From Marichromatium bheemlicum (GTDB taxonomy: Bacteria > Pseudomonadota > Gammaproteobacteria > Chromatiales > Chromatiaceae): 58,308 bases of DNA. Location: assembly GCF_012276755.1 (NCBI RefSeq), contig NZ_JAAXKX010000022.1:1-58308 (forward strand). Reading direction: 5' to 3'. Position numbers and translations under genes: made by a program. Every line of letters starts with the position of its first letter. The stretch's first letter is position 1. The notes under the pieces are model-generated. The model was not told where the DNA came from. It was given only the letters and a program-made list of their open reading frames with translations, and did not search any database. Shown here piece after piece: positions 43,548 through 53,600 of the stretch.

Positions 43548-45158
43548 TCAGCGCGAGGACGCATCATGATCGGGCCCACCGGCGACGACCACGCAATTCT
43601 TGCCGCGCATCTTGGCGCGATACATGGCGACATCGGCGGCACGCAGCAGCCCGGTGCGGCTGGTGGCATGATCCGGGTAGAACGCGACACCGATACTCAC
43701 CGTCACCTGCTGTCCATCCCAGTCACCTGCGGCGATGCGACGACAAAGATCAGCAAGGATGGTCTGCGCCTGCTCGAGTTCGGTCAGCTCACACAGCAGC
43801 AGGCCGAATTCATCGCCCCCGAAGCGACTAGCGAGGTCATCGGAGCCGTTGCGCAGATGTTTGGCCAACACATCGGCGACGTCGCACAACACCTCGTCAC
43901 CGCGCAGGTGTCCCTGACGATCGTTGATCGCCTTGAAGCCGTCGAGATCGAGCAGACAGAGCGCGAAGCGACGCTGATGGCGCGCCGCCCGCCCGATCTC
44001 GAGATCGGTACGCTCCTCGAAGGCGATGCGATTGGCCAACCCGGTCAACCCATCGCTACGCGCCTGACGCTGCAGCTGCTCGAGCCGAGCGCGCCGATCG
44101 GCGCGCAACGCCGCCCGCGCCCGTACCGCGCAGGCCAGCATCGCCAACAACAACACACCGAGCCCACTGATCACGAGGGTCGGGGCCACCGCCGCACGGG
44201 CATAGCGCGCCTGCTCGACGAAGGCGACGACGTGCCAACGCAACAGACTCGCCGTCGCCACCTCCTCGTCACCACCCGCACAGGCGGCCGAATAGACCGG
44301 ATAGTGCCCCTGTAACGGCATCACGTCACGATAGACGAAGGTGCCCTGCTCGACCCGAACCAGCCCCGCCGGATGGTGTCGCATCCGGGCCCAGACCTGC
44401 GGATAACGCAGCTGCATCCGCTGTTGTGCGCGCTCGCGCAGCATGAACCCCCAAGCCATGCCCGGCTCCGGGGCCAGCAGCCAATACCCCGCACAATTGA
44501 TCAGCATCGGTTCGATGGGGCCGCCTTGGCCGAAGTCCGCAAGCCGTTCGAGCAATTGGCCGGCCCGATAGCTGATGATGAGCATCCCACGCACGTGCCC
44601 GTCGGCATCGAACACCGGCGTCCCCACCCGCAACAACGGCAGCAATGGCAACAGGATCTCACCGTTCTCGACACTGAGATCGAGAGGCGAGACATAGAGT
44701 GCACCGGGCTCGAGCCCCAAGGTCGCCTCGACATAATAACGATCACTCTTGTCCTGCAGTGCCGCCTCGGGGACGACCAGGATCGCGTCGGCCAGCGACT
44801 CGACGCGCACGACCTCGTGTCCGGTCTCGTCGATCAGCCGGATCTTCTGATAACGCCTGGCATAGTGGATACGGTTGGCCAGCTCGGCGGCGATCAGCGG
44901 CAACCAGTCACGATCGCCGGTCTCGAGATACCGCCGCAGGACGTGCTGGTGCGCCAGCGTCAGCGTATCGCTGGCGACATGATCGAGCTTGTTCTCGATC
45001 AGCCGCACCAGCTCGTCGACCCCAGCCCAGGCCGCGGCATCGAGTTCGCGATGCAGCTGCCGCACACTCCACCCCCACACCAGCACCAACAGCACCACCA
45101 ACACGCCGGCGAGCGGCAGATAGAGCCGCCAGAACCCCTGCACCCCCACAGCGTTCAC
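43548..45158 (-). CDS. membrane diguanylate cyclase with periplasmic sensor (copy 2)
   Basis: A 536-residue paralogue of the neighbouring cyclase: same order of membrane helix, Cache-like sensor (IRLIDETGHEVVRVESLA, GHVRGMLIISYRAGQ), second helix and GGDEF domain. The active site GGDEFGLLL is intact, but the I-site reads GSDD where copy 1 has RSDD, so feedback inhibition by c-di-GMP is probably lost. The start is GTG; no good RBS is visible. It is transcribed first, with copy 1 following. Confidence 0.9.
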   Translation of the reverse strand: MNAVGVQGFWRLYLPLAGVLVVLLVLVWGWSVRQLHRELDAAAWAGVDELVRLIENKLDHVASDTLTLAHQHVLRRYLETGDRDWLPLIAAELANRIHYARRYQKIRLIDETGHEVVRVESLADAILVVPEAALQDKSDRYYVEATLGLEPGALYVSPLDLSVENGEILLPLLPLLRVGTPVFDADGHVRGMLIISYRAGQLLERLADFGQGGPIEPMLINCAGYWLLAPEPGMAWGFMLRERAQQRMQLRYPQVWARMRHHPAGLVRVEQGTFVYRDVMPLQGHYPVYSAACAGGDEEVATASLLRWHVVAFVEQARYARAAVAPTLVISGLGVLLLAMLACAVRARAALRADRRARLEQLQRQARSDGLTGLANRIAFEERTDLEIGRAARHQRRFALCLLDLDGFKAINDRQGHLRGDEVLCDVADVLAKHLRNGSDDLASRFGGDEFGLLLCELTELEQAQTILADLCRRIAAGDWDGQQVTVSIGVAFYPDHATSRTGLLRAADVAMYRAKMRGKNCVVVAGGPDHDASSR

Positions 45159-45428
45159 CGACCACCCGAACTCGCATCACCCCTGCTGACAGACATGCTG
45201 ACGTCCCCCATGATCAACCCGGCCAACCTCAGTGCGCCGCCCCCATCGAAACGTCCGCGACCGGCATAGATGGTGGGGGCGTTTTCATCCCAGCCAACGC
45301 GAGGTCCTGAGGTTCCGCGCAAGGCTCATCGCTAGCATCGAAGGCCGCGCTCAGGTCGATGATGTGCGCGATACCGACACGACCGCACAGCCCGAGCCGC
45401 GGTCCACATCACCAACGCACCCGCTCCC
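45159..45428. other. gap between cyclase pair and phage tail module
   Basis: The gap should hold the promoter of the cyclase pair and the left edge of the phage segment. I see a long-loop inverted repeat CGCCCCCATC/GATGGTGGGGGCG near 45240-45290, but no attachment-site repeat, no tRNA and no gene I can support. A 19-codon frame (minus strand) inside the repeat is probably chance. Confidence 0.4.
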
Positions 45429-45656
45429 CTACACCTCGATCTCCACCGTCTGCAACACCGGCGCCGGTCCCTGGATCACCCCGTCTCTGATGTAGACCGG
45501 ATCGCCGATGCTGCCGCGTCCCCGTACCTGGGTCTGCTCGCCGCTAAGCAGGGTGACGGTGCAGCCATCGCTGCTGGTGGCGGTGATGGTGCCGACGTCG
45601 GTGGGCGGCTCGGGGAGGAGTTGGAGCAGGCGGCGGTAGGCGTTCCAGGTGTTCAT
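45429..45656 (-). CDS. small OB-like phage protein
   Basis: A protein of 75 residues, MNTWNAYRRLLQLLPEPP followed by a short beta-rich domain (TITATSSDGCTVTLLSGEQT, GSIGDPVYIRDGVIQG). The pattern is that of a small OB fold such as those on phage baseplate spikes. Its start overlaps the stop of the hub-like gene (ATGA), and it is the last gene of the module. Function is inferred from position and shape. Confidence 0.65.
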   Translation of the reverse strand: MNTWNAYRRLLQLLPEPPTDVGTITATSSDGCTVTLLSGEQTQVRGRGSIGDPVYIRDGVIQGPAPVLQTVEIEV

Positions 45657-47857
45657 GTCGGGTGGCTCTCGATGCGGATGGATTGCCACACCTCGGGCAG
45701 GCGGCAGTCGAGTTCGACCGCGCGAGAGAGCCCGAGACGGGTGATGCCGCCCTCGGTGTAGCCGATGAGCTGGCCAGGGTGGATGATGCCGGTCTCGGGG
45801 TGGATCGGGGTGCGCAGGGTGATGTGGGCCTGGCGGCCGGTGTCGGCGAGCAGACGCAGGCCGCGCTGGCGGGTCATGACGACATCGGTGGCGAGCGCGT
45901 CGACGCAGGTCGGGGCCTGGGTGTCGCCGGCGCGCCCGGCGCGGCGCACGCGGTCGCGCCGACCGCCCTCGCCGCCAGTGATCCACACCGCGTCGTAGTC
46001 TGGGCGCGCGATCCACTCGATGCGCTCGGTGTGACAGGCATCCTCGGGCAGCTCGATGTCTGGGGTGGCATCAGCCCAGTCCCAGGGTGGGCGCGGATAC
46101 CAGGGCAGCAGGCGCAGCACCGGCTCGGTGTCGTGGCCCTGGACGTAGCCGCCGCCGGCCTCAGCAATGCGCGCGGCGGCCTCGATGTAGGTGCCGGTGT
46201 GGCTCCAGGCGCCGGCCGGGACGGTCCAATCCTCCAGCTGCCAGTCAAGCGTCCAGCCGATCGGTACGCCGTTGTCGGTGAGCGCCGCGTCGAGCAGTTG
46301 GCGGGCGCTGCGCGACTCGGTGTTGATGCGCGTGCGCGGCGCGGCGGTTGGTGCGCCGAGCACGGCGGCGCGACCGCGCCCGCCGAGGTCGAGCTGATCG
46401 CTACCAAAGGTCCGCGAGCGAGTGATGGTGTCGAGGCACAGCCGGATCGGGTGGGCGTTGACGGTGGCGATCAGCTCGACGGCGGGCGCCTCGAGCTCGG
46501 CCTGGAGCTGCACGAGCGCCGCGCCCGGCACCCGCGCCGACCAGCTCCACGCCCAGGCGTCGGCCTCGAGCGCAAGGCGCAGCGACTCGACGGGGATCTC
46601 GGTGCCGTCGAGCAGGGTCAGGGTGACGGTGTTCCTCACGAGATAGAGCCTCCGGATGGGGACGATGCGGGTCGCGGTCGGCGGCTCGGGCACCCAGGGC
46701 GGGCGCGGTCGCCAGTCGCAGCAGCCGGGTAGCTCGACATCAGTGCCAAGCGGCGGGGTCGCACCACAGGACACCCGGGTGCGCGGCAGCGCCGCCGGCA
46801 TGTAGCACGGCGTCCAGCGCCCGGGAAGCGGCCACATCGCTTCGGTGTGTGGGGTGCCGAGCGGGGTCTCGACGAGCCACGCGACGTGGTGCCCGACATC
46901 GAGGCGGAGACCGATCGGGCGCGCGTCCTGCTGATCGAGTCGCAACCGGTCGCGGGCGCGCTCTCGATCGCGATGCCCCGCTCGGGCGGCGGCCCGGATC
47001 GGGGCGGCCTCGGTGCACGCCGCCCGGGTCGCGCGCCGCAACCGCCGGGTGTCGGCATGGGGCGCGGTACGCGCGGCGCGGATCGGGCGCGCCTCGGCGT
47101 GCGGGATGTCGGTGACCCGGCGCAGCCGTCGGGTCTCGCTGTGGCGCAGCCCGAGCACCGGCCCCGGGCGCGAGCGCGCCTGCCGGTGGCCGAGCACCGC
47201 AGCGTGGCGGGTCGCGCGCATCTCGGTGCCGATGAGCCGCCAACCGCGAGCGGTGGCGCGCTGGTCGCGTGCCGGGACCTCGGCGCTGGGGCCGGTGGCG
47301 GCAGGGAGGGCCAGATCCAGCTCGACGACGAGCGCAGCCCCGAGCGTCAGCCCCGCCGTCGGCGCGGGCAAGGCGGCAACGAGGCTCGCATCCTCAACGA
47401 CCCGCGCCCGGAGCGCGGCGGTGAGTGACAGACAGGCGCTCGGCGCGGGCAACGCGGCCTGGAGCACGGCCTCGACATCGCTCGAGTCGAGGACCGGGCG
47501 GCAGATCGGGTCGAGCACGGTGGCGGCCAGGGGTGGCGAGCCATATGACCGCCCCAGCACCACGACTGATTGCAGGGCTGTCTCGACCAGTGCCGGCGGC
47601 GGCGCGCCACAGGCGAGCACGACGGCTCGATCAAGTGATGGCGCGGGATCTCCAGGACGGATGCGCTGATAGACGCGCGCCGTCAGCGCCAACGTCAGCC
47701 CCGCCGTCGGCGCGGGCAAGGTGGCGTACAGCGCCGCGTAACCGATGCCATCTTCGCGCCATGCGGCGTCGGCCGCGTCCGGCGGCAGGCGCAGCAGCGG
47801 CGCGCGCCCTTGCCAGGAGACGTCGGCGGCGTCCGGCGGCAGGCGCACGTCGCTCAC
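45653..47857 (-). CDS. phage tail hub-like protein with N-terminal repeats
   Basis: A 734-residue protein. Residues 4-33 contain RLPPDAAD twice; LPAP(T/S)A(G/C)L(T/S)L occurs at residues 47, 136 and 163. Residues 195-320 break into nine 14-residue units (for example LRHSETRRLRRVTD, IPHAEARPIRAART, APHADTRRLRRATR). The C-terminal half (from about residue 400) has the mixed beta pattern of phage tail hub proteins, with a possible OB segment near the end (THPGQL-type region HPGQLIGYTEGGI). Its place after the LamG gene and before the small OB-like gene fits a baseplate hub. The N-terminal repeats are probably surface or trimer-forming. Confidence 0.65.
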   Translation of the reverse strand: MSDVRLPPDAADVSWQGRAPLLRLPPDAADAAWREDGIGYAALYATLPAPTAGLTLALTARVYQRIRPGDPAPSLDRAVVLACGAPPPALVETALQSVVVLGRSYGSPPLAATVLDPICRPVLDSSDVEAVLQAALPAPSACLSLTAALRARVVEDASLVAALPAPTAGLTLGAALVVELDLALPAATGPSAEVPARDQRATARGWRLIGTEMRATRHAAVLGHRQARSRPGPVLGLRHSETRRLRRVTDIPHAEARPIRAARTAPHADTRRLRRATRAACTEAAPIRAAARAGHRDRERARDRLRLDQQDARPIGLRLDVGHHVAWLVETPLGTPHTEAMWPLPGRWTPCYMPAALPRTRVSCGATPPLGTDVELPGCCDWRPRPPWVPEPPTATRIVPIRRLYLVRNTVTLTLLDGTEIPVESLRLALEADAWAWSWSARVPGAALVQLQAELEAPAVELIATVNAHPIRLCLDTITRSRTFGSDQLDLGGRGRAAVLGAPTAAPRTRINTESRSARQLLDAALTDNGVPIGWTLDWQLEDWTVPAGAWSHTGTYIEAAARIAEAGGGYVQGHDTEPVLRLLPWYPRPPWDWADATPDIELPEDACHTERIEWIARPDYDAVWITGGEGGRRDRVRRAGRAGDTQAPTCVDALATDVVMTRQRGLRLLADTGRQAHITLRTPIHPETGIIHPGQLIGYTEGGITRLGLSRAVELDCRLPEVWQSIRIESHPT

Positions 47858-48735
47858 CCCGGGATCAGGCGATCGACCAGATCGGGGAGCACCGGATCGG
47901 CCGGACCGCCATCGTCGTCGGAGAGCACCAGACGATCGACCTCGCGCGGCACGGTGGTGGTGAGCAGGTAGGCGCCGTCGGTGGCGCTCGATCGCGTCTC
48001 GGCGAGCAGCGCGCCGCTCTGTCGATGATAGAGCCGCACGGTGCGCGCGGCGGGCGCACCCTGTTGATCGGTGATGATGCCGCTGACACTCGTCGCGGTC
48101 TGCTCGGTGTTGCCGAGGAGTTGGGCCGGGACCGCGTGGACGCTGGGCGGCTCCAGCGGGTGTTGGGTATCAAGCTGGTACTCGGCGAGCAGCCCCGGGG
48201 TGCCGAACGGCAGATACTCGGCCTGTCGTGCGGCGGTGATCTCAGGGCCGGTCAGCGCCCGATCCCAGAAGCGTAGCCTAGCAATCTCGCAGTCGGCGCG
48301 CGGTTCGCTGCCGTTGAATTGGGCGTGCCAAAAGGGGGCCGCCGCGCGCAGATCCATGTTGGTCACGGCCCCGGAGCCGACCAGGACGCCATCCTGCCAG
48401 GTCTCGGCGAGCGCGCCGTCGTACACCCAGGCGAGATGAGTCCAGGCGCCGATCACCGGTGTGCCGACGCGGATGTCGGAGGCGCCGATCCCCAGCCGTA
48501 GGCCGACCCCGGCAGCGGCGCGGAAATACAGGTTGATGCCGACCGCGTCGAACCGCTCGCCGGGGATGAGCGTCCCCAGCACGCCCGCGTTACTGGGCAG
48601 CGCGTGCAAGCGGTACCAGTGCTCGACCGTAAACGGGCGCGCATGGCCTTCGTTATCGAGCGGGAGCGGATTGGGGATCCGCATCCCCGGGACGGGGCCG
48701 CTCGACACGTTGTAGCCGCTCGTCGGAGCACTCAT
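47854..48735 (-). CDS. phage protein with LamG/concanavalin-like domain
   Basis: A 293-residue protein. Residues about 30-170 form a LamG-type beta sandwich (FTVEHWYRLHALPSN, WTHLAWVYDGALAETWQDG, ARLRFWDRALTGPEI), a fold used in phage tails for binding sugars or surface receptors. A carboxypeptidase regulatory-like beta domain follows (GIITDQQGAPAARTVRLY). It overlaps the hub gene by ATGA and is 3 bases after the preceding gene, so it is part of the virion operon. It is likely surface exposed. Confidence 0.75.
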   Translation of the reverse strand: MSAPTSGYNVSSGPVPGMRIPNPLPLDNEGHARPFTVEHWYRLHALPSNAGVLGTLIPGERFDAVGINLYFRAAAGVGLRLGIGASDIRVGTPVIGAWTHLAWVYDGALAETWQDGVLVGSGAVTNMDLRAAAPFWHAQFNGSEPRADCEIARLRFWDRALTGPEITAARQAEYLPFGTPGLLAEYQLDTQHPLEPPSVHAVPAQLLGNTEQTATSVSGIITDQQGAPAARTVRLYHRQSGALLAETRSSATDGAYLLTTTVPREVDRLVLSDDDGGPADPVLPDLVDRLIPG

Positions 48736-48738
48736 GGC

Positions 48739-49179
48739 TCAGCCCTGGAAGACCGCCGAGGTGACGCGCACGGACGCGCCCTGGTACAGCACCGAGCTGT
48801 CGAGCTGCACCTCGCCGCCGTCACCGGCGGCACTCACCGTGCAGTCGGCCCACCAGTCGCCGTGGCCGTCATAGATTCGCGCCCAGGCCGCGGCGGTGCC
48901 GGTCGCGGGGTCGGCGCCGGTAATCGGTGCCTCGAGCGGGGTGTCGAGGCGGAGCTGGTAGGTCTCGGGGTCGACCGCGCCGATACCCGTCGCCAGCGGG
49001 ATCTCGACCAAGGCGGCAGCCTCGGGCGGGGTCTCGCCGGGGGCGACGGGGAGCGGCGCGCTGTAGAGCACGAGCCGCGCCCCGACCGCGCCACCTGTGA
49101 GCAAGGCCAGCCCGGCCTCGAGTACTGGCAGGCGGGCGGCGGCCTCGCGCGCGGCCTGGTGCTGGGCGCCGAGGTCCAT
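48739..49179 (-). CDS. small phage protein, function unknown
   Basis: A 146-residue protein whose middle is beta-rich (LVLYSAPLPVAPGETPPEAA, ARIYDGHGDWWADCTVSA, SSVLYQGASVRVTSAVFQG). This pattern (ATG at 49179 shares its A with the TGA of the propeller gene) is typical of small structural or tail-completion proteins in phages of metal- or sugar-poor annotation. I cannot name it. The longer open frame to 49236 overlaps the propeller gene and has no RBS. Confidence 0.6.
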   Translation of the reverse strand: MDLGAQHQAAREAAARLPVLEAGLALLTGGAVGARLVLYSAPLPVAPGETPPEAAALVEIPLATGIGAVDPETYQLRLDTPLEAPITGADPATGTAAAWARIYDGHGDWWADCTVSAAGDGGEVQLDSSVLYQGASVRVTSAVFQG

Positions 49180-50609
49180 CAGTCCTGCTCCTCCGGCGCG
49201 GTGATGGTGTAGGGGCCGTGACAGACCGGCTGACAACCGGCGCTGCGGTAGGTGATGTCGTAGGTCCCCGGCGGCACCTCGGCCGACCAGTCGCCGCTGG
49301 GCACGGGCACCACGTCGATGACGTGCCCGTGGCTACCCCAGGCGCGCACGATCACATCATCGGCGGCGCTGCCGTCGATGGCCTTGGTGGCGTTGCCGTT
49401 GATCGTGGCGAGCGCCCCAGCGTAGGGCATGTAGACCTTCAGCGGCGCGAGCGCGCCGGTGGTCTCGTCGAGGGTGATGCGCAGCAGGCGATCGTCGGTC
49501 GCCCCGGGGCGGGTGTCGGGGATCAGCAGGTGGTAGTCGCCGGGGGCGAAGCCGCGCACCGTGAACGCCCCCGAGACCGGGTCCGGGTTGACGACCTGCG
49601 AGCGCGCCCAGGCCGGGCGGCGCAACAGCTGCACCGGGAGGCTCAGGGGGTTGCCGTCATGGTCGTAGAGGATGCCGTGACGGGTCGGGCGGTTGATGTC
49701 GGGGAGCCAGGCACCGGCGCGGCCATAATTACCGCCTGCGGCGACACCAGGCAGGGTGGACCAGTCAGTCGCGTCGAGGATGGTCAGGTAAGGCGCTCCG
49801 TTGTGAGCGATTGCTAGGTAGGCGCTGTCTGGGCTCCACGCGCATTCGTATCCCGCACCCGGCAATGCTGGCACGCCGGAGACCGCTGACCAGTCGGCAG
49901 TATCGACGATGACGAGATAGGGCGAGCTTGCGTACACCACCGCCAAGTAGGCGCCATCTGGACTCCAACAACATCGGCGAGCAGTACTCTGCAATGCGGG
50001 GAGACCAGAAACAGCCGCCCAATTAGGGGACTGAAGCACTGTCAAGAATGGCGAACCGTAATGCGCAACCGCCAGGTAGGAGCCGTCGGGGCTGAAAGCG
50101 ACACCCTGCCCATAAAGAGGCAGCACTGGCAAACCGCTAACTGGGTTCCATTCGGCAGTGTCAAGGAGGGTCAGATAAGGCGCAGCGTAGTGTGCGATTG
50201 CTAAATGCCCACTCGCGCTAAAAGCAACCTCGGCTACATAGCTCGAAAGGCTCAGGCTTATCGAGACCCGAGACCACGCCTCGGTATCCCACACCTGTAG
50301 GTGAGGCGCCCCACCGACATACCCCATAACAAAATACTTGCCGTCGGGCGAAAAAGCACAGCTTTCTACACGACCGGGTAATTCAAATGCCGGTGCGTCA
50401 GACAGTACAGACCAGTCGCTTGTATCGAGAATGGTCAGATAAGGCGCGCCACTGTGCGCCACCGCCAGATACTTTCCATCCGGCGAAAACGCCACCGCAT
50501 TGACATCCCCTCCCGAGGCAAACCGCGTCGTCGCCACATCGAACGTCGGCCCCTCCAGGGTCCGCAGGGTGTCGTCGGTCGAGCCGATGGCCAGGAAGTA
50601 GTCAGTCAT
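49179..50609 (-). CDS. WD40-like beta-propeller protein in phage tail operon
   Basis: A 476-residue protein. Residues about 30-300 contain six repeats with AFSPDGKYLAVAHSGAPYLT-type cores ending in DT(S/A)(D/E)W, and the N-terminal strands (YFLAIGSTDDTLRTL) may supply the seventh blade. A carboxypeptidase regulatory-like domain follows (GILYDHDGNPLSLPVQLLRR) and then a second one near the C-terminus. GAGGTGAGGG precedes the ATG. Base composition of the propeller is clearly lower in GC than neighbouring genes. Its position between tail genes makes a receptor-binding or adhesion role likely. Bacterial signalling WD40 proteins are the alternative. Confidence 0.8.
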   Translation of the reverse strand: MTDYFLAIGSTDDTLRTLEGPTFDVATTRFASGGDVNAVAFSPDGKYLAVAHSGAPYLTILDTSDWSVLSDAPAFELPGRVESCAFSPDGKYFVMGYVGGAPHLQVWDTEAWSRVSISLSLSSYVAEVAFSASGHLAIAHYAAPYLTLLDTAEWNPVSGLPVLPLYGQGVAFSPDGSYLAVAHYGSPFLTVLQSPNWAAVSGLPALQSTARRCCWSPDGAYLAVVYASSPYLVIVDTADWSAVSGVPALPGAGYECAWSPDSAYLAIAHNGAPYLTILDATDWSTLPGVAAGGNYGRAGAWLPDINRPTRHGILYDHDGNPLSLPVQLLRRPAWARSQVVNPDPVSGAFTVRGFAPGDYHLLIPDTRPGATDDRLLRITLDETTGALAPLKVYMPYAGALATINGNATKAIDGSAADDVIVRAWGSHGHVIDVVPVPSGDWSAEVPPGTYDITYRSAGCQPVCHGPYTITAPEEQD

Positions 50610-50617
50610 CCCTCACC

Positions 50618-53600
50618 TCAGGGTCGGTCAACATTGCCAAGCGCGTGGATCTCGCAGCCATCGGCGGCGGAGTCTGTGGGCTCGTCGGATTGCTGGATCG
50701 AGCGCGCGACCCAGAACTCGGCGATGGCGCCGACGGTATCGATGCGCACCACGTTGCCGGTGCTCCAGCCGCCGCCGTTGGCCGCGGCGGGGATGGTCAT
50801 GTAGGGGGCGCCGGTGCTGTAGGCGCCGCCGCCGAGGTCGATCCGGGTGCGCGGGTTGATCGGGGCGATGTCGGCGCCGCCGGGGGCGTAGACGCCCTGC
50901 CAGACGAGCCCGCGGTTCTCGCTGATCAGCTCCCATTGGTCGCTGGCCGCGTTGGCGCAGCGCAGCACCCAGCGGTCGGTATCGCAGCCCTCGTTGCTGA
51001 CCTGGATGGGGTGGTCGATCAGGTTGAGGGTGGCGGTGGCGGCGCTGCCGCTGGGGGCGTCGGCCCACTCTCCGCTCCAGCTCGCCTGATCCCAGGTCGC
51101 CGAGACCCGGGCGCGACGATCGCCGATGATCAGGCAGCCGGCAACGATGGTCTCCCCGGCCGGGTAGTCGTGGGTGAGCGGGCGCGAGAGCGCGAGCCAG
51201 CCGCTGATCTGGGCATCGGTGACCTGGCGCAGGTCGCCGACGGTGTGGCGCACGGTGAGCGGCGGGGTGAGGCCGTCAAGGTCGGGGAACATGATCTGCC
51301 CGGCGGCGCGGTCGAGCTGGTAGCGCTCACCACTGACCACCGCGCCCGTGGCGTCGGTCACCCGCACCCAAGCAAGCCGGGTGCGGCCAATCTCGGTAGC
51401 GACTCCGGGGCTGAGGTTGAGAGTGGTCTCGGCGGCGTGGAGGATCATCACCAGATCGCCGGGGCGGTAGATCGGCACCCGACCATCGGCTGGCAGTCGG
51501 GTGCCGTCGATGCCGAGGATATCAGCGTCCAGCGGTAGGTAGCTGTAGGCGACGGCGTTGTAGCGCAGGGTGGATGGATCGACGCGACGCGGTACCCATG
51601 TCTGGCCTTCGAAGTGACCGAATGCCACGACGGCAGTGCCGAACTCGTAATTTACGGCGCCCAGCACGTCGGGGCCGGCAATCACGCCGTCAGCGTCGGC
51701 GCTGGCTGTCAGCTGTTCGCCATCCTCGGTGGTGACGACGATCGACAGCGCCTCAGGCTTGAGCGGGGTCAACTCGGTACGGAAAGATGCCTCAACTCCA
51801 ACCCAGTTACCGCGACGCGTCAGGCAGGCAGTGACAACCGGCCCGCCGTCAACGGCCCACTCGGTCAGTGCTGCTACGCCGGATTGATAGTTGATAGCGC
51901 CCGCCTCGATCGCACCCGAGGGGCTGTCGGTATAGAGGATGCCGGTGCCGCGATCCTCGTAGGAGCGCGCGCCCATCTCAAAGCGCAGCGAGCCGGGAAC
52001 GATTGGCTCGACCAGTAGTGGCGGAAGCACTCGCACCTCGAGCGCCGACCAGTCGAACGCGACCGCTCGCGGCGGGTCTGCTGCCGCAGACTGAGAGATG
52101 TAGCTGACGGTGACCAGACCTGACGTGAAACGATGCAGGCGCTCGCTTGACGCCTCGGTGTCGGCGCGCGTCTCCCAGGCCGACTCATTCGAATCCCAGA
52201 TCGTCTGGCTAATTGGCGGCAATACCGGCAGCTGAATGTCGCCGTTGGCGTAACTGACGAATCCGCCAGCCCCCACGATGCCACCCTCGCCGTTGTCGGT
52301 GGCGATGTGGTCAATGCGCTGCGTCGTCGAGCTTGACTGCTGCACGTCGACCGTTTTGATGTCGCCATACCAGTGCCGCTTCTCGATGACGTTTGACCAG
52401 CGTTCGGTGTAGTTGGTCGACCACGCCGCCGTCAGACTGCCCGGGAGGATCGCCTCACCAAGCGCCAAGCTGACCAGTCCGCCAGACTCGACCCCCCCTT
52501 CAAACGTCCGCGTCACGGTCGATTGTGGCGCGTATTCAACCTGGATCTGCGTCGAGATGTCCGGCATCAGCGCCGGGCTGAACCACAGCTCACCTGCGGC
52601 GTGAGCCACATAGCCTGTGCCGTCGCCCTCGATGTATCCGGTAGTGTTGGCGGTAGCGGTGCGTAGCTGGCCGTCGCTGAGGTAGGTCAGGGTTACGCTG
52701 CCGGGCTGGGCCGGCTCGTTGAGTGCCAGGCGGATCTCGCGGTTGGCTGCAGGCAAAGGTCCGAGGCGCTGGCTGTAATGCACCGCACTCGACCACACCC
52801 ACATTACCTGCGAGCCGGCGTCCGGGAGCGCACCCAGGGTCACCGTCGCCGTGCCGGTCTGGGCATCGAAGGTGCCCGCGCCGATCGTGGGGTCGGCGCC
52901 ACTGAGCACACCATCTGACTCGACCAGCTCGTACCAGTTGCCCTGGGACATGAAGCTCACCGTCAGCGAGCCATCACGCGGAATGGGGCGCAGCGTCTCG
53001 ATCCAGTTGAGTCGGCGGTTTTCTGCGCTGACTTCGCGCGCCAGGGTGTGCGCAGTCTGCGCAACCTCGACCTGATGGCCGCCGCCGGCATCGACCACGT
53101 CGACGCGCTCGAGGGACATGGACTGCGCAACCAGCGGCGTCTCGGTCTGAGTGGCCGGCACGAGCTGGCTGTAGATGCTCGCCGCGCGCACCCGCAGGTC
53201 GCCCGATTTGGCGGGCTCGGCCAGCGGCTGGGCGCCGCTGTAGCGCGCGGCATCGGCTACCGTGGTGTCACGCAGGCGCGCGCCACCCTCATAGTCGTAG
53301 CCATCGCTGCGACGCGGGGTGTGGCCGGTGAAGTCGTGGCGCAGCGCGTCCTTGAGGGTCAGGGTGACGACCCAGCGGGTGTAGTCGCCGTTGGCGTCGG
53401 TGAAGGTGGCCTCGACGGTCTCGACGTCGATCACCCGCACGTACTGCTCGACGGCATTGGCCTCCCCCTCGTGCTGCACGAGCACCAGGGTCTTGCCGAT
53501 CGGCGGCAACGCGGTGCCGACACGTTGCAGCACGCGGATGGCGCGCATCCCGGCGATGTGGTTGTCGTAGAGCACGCCCGGCCACATCGGCCCCTTGTAG

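Noticed and set aside
45155-45185. tRNA-like T-loop string (GAGTTCGGGT on the minus strand) near the phage edge
   Set aside because: No acceptor or anticodon stem could be folded around it, so it does not support a tRNA or att site.
45210-45267. Minus-strand 19-codon frame MKTPPPSMPVADVSMGAAH
   Set aside because: Too short, lies inside an inverted repeat, no known family, and no downstream partner.
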